5,800 nt of DNA from Oscillibacter sp. (GTDB taxonomy: Bacteria > Bacillota > Clostridia > Oscillospirales > Oscillospiraceae): contig JAFSOM010000463.1 in NCBI GenBank assembly GCA_017447005.1, forward strand, positions 1-5,800. Direction: 5' to 3'. The notes below the pieces were generated by a model. That model did not search any database. It was not told the origin of the DNA and was given only the letters and a program-made list of their open reading frames with translations. The position numbers were made by a program, and so were the translations under genes. Positions 1 through 5,800 of this stretch are shown piece after piece. Each line of letters starts with the position of its first letter. Position 1 is the stretch's first letter.

Positions 1-86
1 CCCCTTTCAGGGGCGGGGGTACGGATATTTCAAGGCGTTCGGAATCCGGGGAAGTCCCCCCTGAAAGGGGGGATTTAGGGGGGTTC
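1..86. repeat. G/C-rich palindromic repeat element read in frame within addA
   Basis: On the plus strand, 56-72 is a perfect 7-base-arm palindrome (CCCCCCT, loop GAA, AGGGGGG), followed by ATTTAGGGGGGTTC to 86. At 1-13 the window opens with CCCCTTTCAGGGG, the exact reverse complement of 58-70. On the coding strand the right part reads AACCCCCCTAAATCC and is translated as NPPKSPLSGGTSP (residues 722-734 of AddA). The other end gives PPPLKG. From memory, this CCCCCTAAATCCCCC type of sequence resembles short dispersed palindromic repeats scattered through some bacterial genomes. No copy elsewhere can be checked here, and the left boundary is cut by the window. Confidence 0.6.
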
Positions 87-2248
87 TGCGATTCCGTTTC
101 GGTGTCGGTATCCGTCACGCTGTCGGATACGTCGGGCAGACCGGCGGCGGCGCGGATGGCGTCGTAGAAGTCGCCTTGCGGATGACGGGCGCGGATGTCG
201 GCGAGACGGTCGGGGCTGAACGCGAACACGGGCGAACGCAGGACGGCGATTAGCGGCACGTCCTGACGCGGATTGTCGGCGATTTGCAACAGCGCGAACG
301 CCGTCGAAACTTCCATGGTATCGAACAGGCCGCCGCTCTCGTCGAAGGAGCACGGGATATTTTGTTCCGCCAAGGCCTCAAAGAACGCCGCCGTGCGCGA
401 ACGCGGGGAACGCATAAGGATAACAATATCTTCCGGACGGCACGGGCGCGTACCGTCGGGCGTCGTGACGGGAAACGCGCCGTCGAGGAGTTCGCGGATA
501 CGCCGGGCCACGAAACGCGCTTCCGCCGTTACGCGTCGGACGGGCGGCGCGTCGGGGTCGTCGTCGGCGGAACGCCGCCGCGCCGAAATCAGGTGAAACT
601 CCGTGGCGCAGTCGTCGCGGGGCGGGTAGTACTCCGCGCCGAAGTACAGCGATTCCTCCGGGCCGTAGGACATCTCCCCCATTTCCGGCGAGAGGATGTT
701 CGTAAAGACAAAATTCGTGGCGTCGAGAATCTCCCGGCGGGAACGGAAATTCCGCGACAACAGAATCTTGCGTTCCTGACCGTCCCGCGCCTCCTGATAC
801 GGGACGAACGCGCCGTATTTTTTCAGAAAAATCGTCGGGTCGGCGAGACGGAAACGGTAAATGCTCTGCTTCACGTCGCCCACGACGAACAGGTTTTGCC
901 CGTCCCGCGAGACCGCGCCGAATATTGCGTTTTGCACCTCGTTCGTATCCTGATACTCGTCCACGAGAATTTCCGCGTAACGTTGCGCGATTTGCTTTCC
1001 GGTTTCGGTGGGCTTGCCGTCCGGCGATACGAGTAACTGTAACGCTAAATGCTCTTGGTCGGGAAAGTCGGCGGCGTTGATACGCAGTTTTTCGAGACGG
1101 TACGCCTCCGAAAAGTCGGACACCAAATCGAGCAACGCGAGCATGGCGGGCGCGATTTTACGCAAATCCTCCATGGCGTCGGCGCCGCTGACGCGCAACG
1201 TCTTTTGCAACGTTTTAAGACCGTCCTTGCAACGCTTCCAGACTTGCGAGAGCGCGACGATGAACGGGTCGTCTTTGCGTCCCTTGGGCGTCGTGACGCG
1301 TGGGAACGTCACCAACTCCGCGACTTGCGCGGCGCTGTCCCAGCGGGTGACGTTGGCTAACGCGTTCATGCCGCCCGCCGCCGTCAGGAATTTGTCGCCG
1401 TAACCCTTTTTTATCGCGGCGTCGGATTCTGCGCGGGCGGCGCCTTCCCGTAACAGCGTTTCCCAGTAACTTGCGCGACGCCGCACGACGTTGAGCAGTT
1501 CGACGGCGTAGGGCGTGGCGTCAAACTGCGCGGCGTCGGACAATTGCGTAACGTCGGACGATTGCGCGGCGGCGGAGTTTTGCAAGTCCTCCCATGTCCG
1601 ACGGCTTTTCCGTAACCATTCCAGCGGCCAAGCGTGGCTTTGGAGTTTCTCGTAGACCTCCAGCGCGAGCGCGGATAACTGACGGTCGTCGCGTCCGGCG
1701 CCCATGGTATCGGCCAGTAACGCGCCGCCGGGGGTCAGATTATCGTAGAACGTCTCCAGCGTCCGGCGTAGGATACGTTCGCGGAGAAGCGCGGCCTCCG
1801 GTTCGTCCATGACGCGGAAATCGGGCGTGAGCGCGTGCTTATCGCCGTCCCGGGCGAGCAGGTGCGTATTTTCGCGGAGCAGGGCCGTACAGAAGGAATC
1901 GACCGTCTTGATGTCCGCCTGATACACGCGGAGCATTTGACGCCGTAAGTGGGGGTCAGCGGGATTTTCGCCGACGCGCTTGCTCAATTCCCCGGCGATT
2001 TTCCCGCGCAGTTCCGCCGCCGCCGCTTTCGTATAGGTGATGATGAGGAACTCGTCAAGGTTTTTATGCTCTTTTTGCACGTACTCGAACAAACGTTCTA
2101 CTAACACTTTCGTTTTCCCGGAACCCGCCGCCGCCGATACCAGCAACTGTCCGCCGCGATTCTCCACCGCCGCGGCCTGTTCCGGCGTCAAGGTCTCTTT
2201 ACGCTTATCGTTTTCCGGCGTCAAGGTCTCCTTCGGCTTATCGCTCAT
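1..2248 (-). CDS. addA: ATP-dependent helicase/nuclease subunit AddA, N-terminal 749 residues, 3' end outside window
   Basis: AddA is the motor subunit of AddAB: a superfamily 1A 3'-5' helicase with a C-terminal nuclease. I translated the whole stretch codon by codon and found no stop or frameshift from the ATG to the window edge. Visible motifs are the Q-motif TPEQ at 21-24, Walker A SAAAGSGKT at 38-46, motif Ia TYTKAAAAEL at 71-80, ADFPDQEH (the family's DFxDLEH), Walker B VDEYQDTN at 429-436, motif III GDVKQSIYRFR at 457-467, motif IV LSRNFRSR at 497-504, and the PLIAVLRSP block at 665-673. Full-length AddA is about 1200-1250 residues, so motifs V and VI and the nuclease lie left of the window. 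The start is supported by a Shine-Dalgarno 8 bases upstream and a promoter just before it. Oddities are a duplicated 11-residue N-terminal segment, a repeated SSDVTQ/LSDAAQ stretch, and a repeat-derived insertion after about residue 710, where the family normally has a plain linker. Intact motifs and frame suggest a working protein, although the missing third cannot be judged. Confidence 0.96.
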   Translation of the reverse strand, partial: MSDKPKETLTPENDKRKETLTPEQAAAVENRGGQLLVSAAAGSGKTKVLVERLFEYVQKEHKNLDEFLIITYTKAAAAELRGKIAGELSKRVGENPADPHLRRQMLRVYQADIKTVDSFCTALLRENTHLLARDGDKHALTPDFRVMDEPEAALLRERILRRTLETFYDNLTPGGALLADTMGAGRDDRQLSALALEVYEKLQSHAWPLEWLRKSRRTWEDLQNSAAAQSSDVTQLSDAAQFDATPYAVELLNVVRRRASYWETLLREGAARAESDAAIKKGYGDKFLTAAGGMNALANVTRWDSAAQVAELVTFPRVTTPKGRKDDPFIVALSQVWKRCKDGLKTLQKTLRVSGADAMEDLRKIAPAMLALLDLVSDFSEAYRLEKLRINAADFPDQEHLALQLLVSPDGKPTETGKQIAQRYAEILVDEYQDTNEVQNAIFGAVSRDGQNLFVVGDVKQSIYRFRLADPTIFLKKYGAFVPYQEARDGQERKILLSRNFRSRREILDATNFVFTNILSPEMGEMSYGPEESLYFGAEYYPPRDDCATEFHLISARRRSADDDPDAPPVRRVTAEARFVARRIRELLDGAFPVTTPDGTRPCRPEDIVILMRSPRSRTAAFFEALAEQNIPCSFDESGGLFDTMEVSTAFALLQIADNPRQDVPLIAVLRSPVFAFSPDRLADIRARHPQGDFYDAIRAAAGLPDVSDSVTDTDTETESQNPPKSPLSGGTSPDSERLEISVPPPLKG
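1526..1579 (-). repeat. Three imperfect 18-base units inside addA
   Basis: Units at 1526-1543, 1544-1561 and 1562-1579 repeat with a period of 18 bases, six codons. The first two agree at 13 of 18 bases, and the third is more diverged. They encode NSAAAQ, SSDVTQ and LSDAAQ in the region between motif Ia and Walker B of AddA, where the family varies in length. A small in-frame expansion within a surface loop is the simplest reading. Confidence 0.55.
2180..2243 (-). repeat. 33-base tandem duplication at the 5' end of addA
   Basis: Positions 2180-2210 and 2213-2243 match at 28 of 31 bases with a period of 33 bases, exactly 11 codons. The first 18 bases of each copy (plus strand) are identical. 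The result is DKPKETLTPEN followed by DKRKETLTPEQ, so the protein carries two copies of the segment that ends in the Q-motif TPE. Only the second copy has the Gln of TPEQ and is spaced correctly to Walker A. The first copy is therefore an N-terminal extension that the family usually lacks. Confidence 0.9.
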
Positions 2249-2256
2249 GTCACGCG

Positions 2257-2263
2257 CCCCCTT
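2257..2263 (-). promoter_or_regulatory. Shine-Dalgarno sequence of addA
   Basis: AAGGGGG on the minus strand lies 8 bases before the ATG at 2248. It is a close match to the anti-Shine-Dalgarno target and sits at normal spacing. It supports the upstream ATG, and so the start that includes the duplicated N-terminal segment, as the real initiation codon. Confidence 0.75.
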
Positions 2264-2271
2264 TTTGCGTC

Positions 2272-2301
2272 AGTATACAAACAAACGCCGCCGCCTGTCA
2301 A
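2272..2301 (-). promoter_or_regulatory. Predicted sigma-A-type promoter of addA
   Basis: On the minus strand a perfect -35 TTGACA (2301-2296) is followed by an 18-base spacer and a -10 TATACT (2277-2272), five of six to consensus. Transcription would start near 2265, giving a short leader of about 17 bases before the addA ATG. A run of nine A residues (2315-2307) ends five bases before the -35, where an UP-element would sit. This suggests that addA is transcribed on its own in addition to any read-through from addB. It is a sequence prediction only. Confidence 0.75.
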
Positions 2302-2320
2302 CGACGTTTTTTTTTCCGCT

Positions 2321-2338
2321 GTATGCGTGGTATGCGTG
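2321..2338. repeat. 9-base tandem direct repeat in the addB-addA gap
   Basis: GTATGCGTG occurs twice back to back (2321-2329 and 2330-2338, plus strand), just upstream of the A-tract and promoter of addA, around -57 to -74 from the predicted start. A 7-base inverted match, CGCATAC, occurs at 2382-2388, directly after the addB stop codon. The position would suit a regulator-binding site, but no known operator is recognised and a chance or slippage origin is possible. Confidence 0.5.
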
Positions 2339-2389
2339 TAGCAATCGTCGGCAAGTTTCCGCCGCGTCAATCAAAACTTTGCGCATACG

Positions 2390-5300
2390 TCAAGTTTCGG
2401 CGTCGAGAAGTTCCCAAAACTCTTCGGGCTTTAGCTTGCGCACATAACGCAGTCTGTCGCGGTCGCGCCCGTCCTGAAAGTGACAGGCCCCGGCCCAATC
2501 GCAGTACTGGCACGGCGTTTCGGCGGCGTTCTGACAGCAGGGGTCGGCGTCGATGTTCCCCGCCCGCACTTCCCCGCTTATCTGACGCAACAGCTTTTCG
2601 ACATACTTGCCCAGCTTGCCCAGTTGCGCCGCCGACGCCAAATCGCCCGTAATGCCGCCGTCCTTGCTGACGCGTATCGGCAGAAAGCGCGGCTCCGTCA
2701 GACATTCGTGCTCCATGGCCTGTAATACGTCCGGCTCCGCCAAAATCAGCCCGCTACGCTTGACTTCCTTGTCCCGCGCCTTTTGCAAGTCCTCCTCCGT
2801 AATGCCGCGCTCGGCGTCCAGCAGTTTGTCGTAGGCCGGGAGATACAGAATCCCCGCCGGGGTCACGTCCTCCCCGAACCACTGTTTCCCGCGTTTCTCC
2901 AGCGCGAACAGGTACAGCAACATTTGTAAATCCAGCCCCATGCGCACATTAGACAGGTCAAACTTTTTCCGGCCCGATTTGTAGTCCATCACGCGCAGAT
3001 ACAGCTTTCCGTCATGCCGCCAGCCGTCCACGCGGTCAATACGTCCGCGTAAACGGAGTTCGCCCTCCGGGTCGTGAATGAGTATCGACGGAAACGGCTT
3101 TTTGCCCTCTTGCGGCGGCAGTCCGATTCCTAATTCAAACTCTACCGGGACGAAATCCGAATTGCGCAGTTCGTCGGCCATCTGGTCAATAATCGTCAGC
3201 GCGGTACGGCGCAGGCGCTGGAACAGATACCGGAAACGCGCCGTTTTTTGCGACAGGTCGCCGAAGTTCTCCCGTATAAACTGTTCGATATAGCTTTCCG
3301 CAAGTTTGTGAAGCGTCTCATTATCCACACGCGCAAAGCCGCCCATACTTTTCGCGTCCGCGCAGACGTGTTCCAGTAAGAAATGCAGAAACGTCCCGAT
3401 TTGCGGCGCGTCGAATGAGGCGGCGTCACGGGGTTTGGCGCGTAAGCCGTAGCGCATAAAGAAGGCGAAGTGACAGCTCCGCATGCGCTCCATTTGAGAC
3501 GCCGACAGCGACAGCTTTTCGCCGTACAGCGCCCGTACCGCCGGACGCGACAGCGAACCGCGTTTCAGCGTTGACGCCCGACGCATGGACGCTAACGCCT
3601 CCGCGCAGTCGCCGTGGCGCTCCAAATAGCGCCATAACGGGCCGTCAATATCGCTTCCGGCGGCCTCCATCGCGGGGAGTTTCGCGGTCAGGCGGTACTC
3701 GTGCCGTCCGGTTTCCCGCTCGACGCGCAACGCCGGGAACAGCGTTAGCAAGCGCGCAATCACGAACGCCGGGCGTAACTCCTCGCCGCCCGTACCCGTC
3801 AACGGATAACTGACCGTCAGGCCGTCCGTGGGTTGGACTAACGCCGCGTAAAGGTTCTGTAACTCCATGCCCATCTGCTCAACGCCCGTCGGGGCCAGCT
3901 CCACGCCCATTTGCGACAACTCGCGGCGGTCGTCCTCCGTTAAAATGCCGTCGCTCTGTCCGGCGGTGGGCAAAACGTCGTCCGTCGCGCCCAACAGGAA
4001 CAGGTATTTCACCGTATGCCGTTCGTTGCGCGTTATCTCGCTCACGGAAACTTGGTCGAGCGACGCCGGAATCGTGCCCACGCTGTACTGTGACAAGGCT
4101 TGTTTAAACAACCTTGCGAACGTGTCGGAATCCATGAGTTCCGCGCCGAGAATCTCTACAAACTGGTCGAGCACGCCGCAAAGAATCTCCCACAGTTGCG
4201 CGGTCTCCTCCGCCTCCTGCATGCGTCCGGCGTCGGCCTGCTCTCTCATACGGCTTTCCAAGGCCTCCCGTAACTGTAAGCGTTCCAGAAAGCTGTAAAG
4301 GGCTTCCACTTTCTCCGCCGCCGTAGCGCCCGCTTTGAGACCCTCCGCCAGCGGCAACAGCGACGCCCGCACGCGTCCACGCAACGCGTTCACTTTTGAT
4401 AAACGCGCCGTCTGTTCGTCGCTCCAGTCGGCGCCGTAACCGTCCGGATGTTCCGTCCACGGTACGTCACGCGTCCACATGGCGCCGTGTATCTCCCATT
4501 TCAGCGCGTAGTTTTCAAGGATGTCGCATTCCTCCGGCGACAGTCCGCCGAGACCCGTTTTCAGCCACCGGAACATGTCCTCGTACTCGTAACCGTCCGT
4601 GACCGCCGACAGCGCCCCGATAACCAGACTGAACGCGGGTTTCTCCAAAATATCGCTCCGGCGGCTGAAATACGCGGGAATCTCCCAGCGCTCAAACGCC
4701 GTGCGCAACGCGCCGAGATACGCTTCCATATTCCGCGCCGCTACCGTGATGTCCCGATAGCGCACGTTCCCCGACGCGACAAGGCGGCGTATGTCGGCGG
4801 CGGTCTGTTCGCACTCCGTGACGGCGTTCGCGGCCTCGCGGATATGAATTTCCGCACAGTCTCCGGCGTACCCCGCGCCGCCGCGGAACAAATGCCGCTC
4901 CAAGTGTCCCAACGCGCCCTTGACCGGGGCCGTCATGCGCTCCACGCGTACCGGGCAACCGCAGTCCTCCGCAAGACGCCGTAACTGCCACAACGTGCGC
5001 AAGGCCGCCGCGAACATCTCCTCGCGGCTGTCCGGCTCGCCCAACAGCGCCGCCGTCACCGACTTTCCCTGACGCAACATCACCGACAGCGCCCGCCGTT
5101 CCTGCGCGTTGAAGTAGGTAAAGCCGTCCAGAAAGATGTCCTTGCCCTTGACGTACTCCGACGCCTCCAAGTTATCGCAAAGTCGGCTCATACGGTCGCG
5201 GCGGTCGTGACCGCGTTCGCGTAAGCGCGATTCATACGCGCCGTATAACAAGGACAAGTCGCGGAGTTTGTCCGCCGTCAGGCCGGATAACGCGTCGGCT

Positions 5301-5713
5301 TTTTCGTTGAGCAGTTCGGGCGTCACCTCGAAGGCGCGTAACTCGTCGAACAAATCCAGTAACTTTTGCAAAAACGCGGGCTTGCGCGACGGCCTCCGGT
5401 ACACCGTCAGCACAGGCGAAAGTTCCGTCATACAGCGTTGCAACGTCAGCAGTTTTCCGCCGGCGTCCAGCGACGTTTCCGACGCCCCGCCTGTTATCGC
5501 TAAGACGCGGTCGCAGAGGCGGCGAAAGCTCAATACCTCCGCGTGTCGGCTCACGGTATCCCCGCAGACGCGGCACAAATCCACTTCCGCCGCGTGCGAC
5601 GCGTGTTCCGGTACCAGTAGGATTTGTTCGCCCGCGTCGCCCAAGGCGCGTATCGTCTCTAATATGCGCGTGGATTTGCCCGTCCGGGCGCGGCCCATCC
5701 AGATTGTCAGCAT
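2390..5713 (-). CDS. addB: ATP-dependent helicase/deoxyribonuclease subunit AddB, complete
   Basis: This 1107-residue protein is the AddB subunit of the cytoplasmic AddAB double-strand-break resection enzyme. Seen in the sequence: a P-loop GRARTGKS at residues 7-14, a following VPEHASHAAE segment at 34-43, and VLSFRRLC at 60-67, matching the AddB N-terminus. The central FLLGATDDVLP block near residue 570 is typical of the inactive helicase-like core. The C-terminal RecB-type nuclease shows His777 in GTFLHFLLEH, GRIDRVD with Asp896, DYKSG with Asp910 and Lys912, and QMLLY at 930-934. Four cysteines, Cys747 and Cys1068, Cys1071 and Cys1077 (CxxC-x5-C), fit the family's 4Fe-4S cluster that pins the nuclease domain. 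In studied homologues AddB cuts the 5'-ended strand and recognises Chi; that role is family knowledge. The length is slightly below the usual 1150-1170. The ATG is the only usable start: the frame has a stop at 5771-5773 and no ATG, GTG or TTG between. No strong Shine-Dalgarno is seen; GGGGAAG lies 13 bases upstream. addA follows after 141 bases. Confidence 0.97.
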   Translation of the reverse strand: MLTIWMGRARTGKSTRILETIRALGDAGEQILLVPEHASHAAEVDLCRVCGDTVSRHAEVLSFRRLCDRVLAITGGASETSLDAGGKLLTLQRCMTELSPVLTVYRRPSRKPAFLQKLLDLFDELRAFEVTPELLNEKADALSGLTADKLRDLSLLYGAYESRLRERGHDRRDRMSRLCDNLEASEYVKGKDIFLDGFTYFNAQERRALSVMLRQGKSVTAALLGEPDSREEMFAAALRTLWQLRRLAEDCGCPVRVERMTAPVKGALGHLERHLFRGGAGYAGDCAEIHIREAANAVTECEQTAADIRRLVASGNVRYRDITVAARNMEAYLGALRTAFERWEIPAYFSRRSDILEKPAFSLVIGALSAVTDGYEYEDMFRWLKTGLGGLSPEECDILENYALKWEIHGAMWTRDVPWTEHPDGYGADWSDEQTARLSKVNALRGRVRASLLPLAEGLKAGATAAEKVEALYSFLERLQLREALESRMREQADAGRMQEAEETAQLWEILCGVLDQFVEILGAELMDSDTFARLFKQALSQYSVGTIPASLDQVSVSEITRNERHTVKYLFLLGATDDVLPTAGQSDGILTEDDRRELSQMGVELAPTGVEQMGMELQNLYAALVQPTDGLTVSYPLTGTGGEELRPAFVIARLLTLFPALRVERETGRHEYRLTAKLPAMEAAGSDIDGPLWRYLERHGDCAEALASMRRASTLKRGSLSRPAVRALYGEKLSLSASQMERMRSCHFAFFMRYGLRAKPRDAASFDAPQIGTFLHFLLEHVCADAKSMGGFARVDNETLHKLAESYIEQFIRENFGDLSQKTARFRYLFQRLRRTALTIIDQMADELRNSDFVPVEFELGIGLPPQEGKKPFPSILIHDPEGELRLRGRIDRVDGWRHDGKLYLRVMDYKSGRKKFDLSNVRMGLDLQMLLYLFALEKRGKQWFGEDVTPAGILYLPAYDKLLDAERGITEEDLQKARDKEVKRSGLILAEPDVLQAMEHECLTEPRFLPIRVSKDGGITGDLASAAQLGKLGKYVEKLLRQISGEVRAGNIDADPCCQNAAETPCQYCDWAGACHFQDGRDRDRLRYVRKLKPEEFWELLDAET

Positions 5714-5800
5714 ACATAGCCGCAGGCTTCCCCGAAGGATGGGAACAGCAATACGAGGCCAAGAAGGACATCAAGACGCGGATTGGCATCCTGACGGCAG
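5714..5800. other. Flank upstream of addB, possible edge of another gene
   Basis: No promoter or clear Shine-Dalgarno for addB is visible in these 87 bases. Two frames stay open to the window edge. On the plus strand, positions from about 5704 (a TTG) read LSAYIAAGFPEGW and then a charged stretch containing EAKKDIKTRIGIL. Of 30 codons, 21 start with a purine and 21 end in G or C, a coding-like bias. On the minus strand, the exactly complementary codons read a hydrophobic peptide ending FGEACGYVC, whose TGA overlaps the addB start as ATGCTGA. The plus reading has the better codon pattern, but its start would lie inside addB. Neither peptide is recognised. Confidence 0.3.

Noticed and set aside
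10..83. G-quadruplex from the plus-strand G-runs
   Set aside because: The runs at 10-19, 48-51, 67-72 and 78-83 are separated by loops far longer than canonical quadruplexes allow.
284..1036. A 250-codon open frame on the plus strand
   Set aside because: It is antisense to addA in the exactly complementary codon register, so the NCG-rich codon use of addA suppresses stops there. Its Arg-rich translation looks like no protein family, and the addA motifs on the other strand are unmistakable.
2296..2315. Possible intrinsic terminator on the plus strand ending in nine T residues
   Set aside because: The only hairpin before the T-run is a three-base stem (GTC-AAC-GAC), and no plus-strand gene leads into it. 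The tract is better explained as the A-tract of the minus-strand addA promoter.
2340..2371. A second promoter with -35 TTGACG upstream of the main one
   Set aside because: No acceptable -10 is found at 16-18 bases. The best candidate, TTGCTA, is too far and poorly matched.
2249..2389. A terminator for addB in the gap
   Set aside because: No stem followed by a U-run is present on the minus strand after the addB stop, so read-through into addA is likely.
4448..4984. A 178-codon open frame on the plus strand
   Set aside because: It lies wholly antisense to the conserved addB body. It has low-complexity Arg/Ala-rich content and no ribosome binding site of note.
5740..5775. Promoter for addB with TTGATG as -35
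   Set aside because: The following TATTGC is a poor -10 and the spacer is about 15 bases, so support is too weak.
5232..5789. A 185-codon minus-strand frame starting upstream of addB
   Set aside because: It overlaps the first 480 bases of addB in another frame, where addB carries the conserved P-loop and following motifs. The translation is Arg/Gly-rich and unlike a folded protein.

Overview
The window carries two genes on the minus strand in the order addB then addA. They encode the two subunits of the AddAB helicase-nuclease, which is the Gram-positive-type counterpart of RecBCD. The protein sequences have the Firmicutes style: AddB with a degenerate P-loop N-terminus, a RecB-type nuclease and four iron-sulfur cysteines, and AddA with UvrD-type helicase motifs. 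The high G+C content, many NCG codons and the addB-addA order suggest a GC-rich Clostridia-like Firmicute. That placement is an inference from protein style, and I cannot name a genus.

Layout from right to left, following transcription. Positions 5800-5714 form an 87-base flank with no clear promoter or ribosome binding site for addB, and it may hold the edge of another gene on either strand. Positions 5713-2390 are a complete addB. Positions 2389-2249 are a 141-base gap. It holds a convincing sigma-70/sigma-A-type promoter reading into addA (TTGACA, 18-base spacer, TATACT), an A-tract just upstream, a 9-base tandem direct repeat and a good Shine-Dalgarno sequence. From 2248 to the left edge is addA: 749 codons are present in one uninterrupted frame and the gene runs out of the window.

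Together AddA and AddB bind broken double-stranded DNA ends. AddA drives translocation as a helicase and carries one nuclease domain, which lies beyond this window. AddB carries the second nuclease and, in studied homologues, reads the Chi site. The product is a 3' single-stranded tail for RecA. Every motif expected in the visible part is intact, so this looks like a functional core-genome locus.

The unusual content is repetitive DNA inside and next to addA. There is a 33-base tandem duplication at its 5' end, a three-unit 18-base repeat, an acidic Thr/Asp/Glu stretch, and a G/C-rich palindromic element read in frame as NPPKSPLSGGTSP. A second, inverted palindrome sits exactly at the left edge. 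I see no RNA gene, CRISPR array, transposase or defence system.
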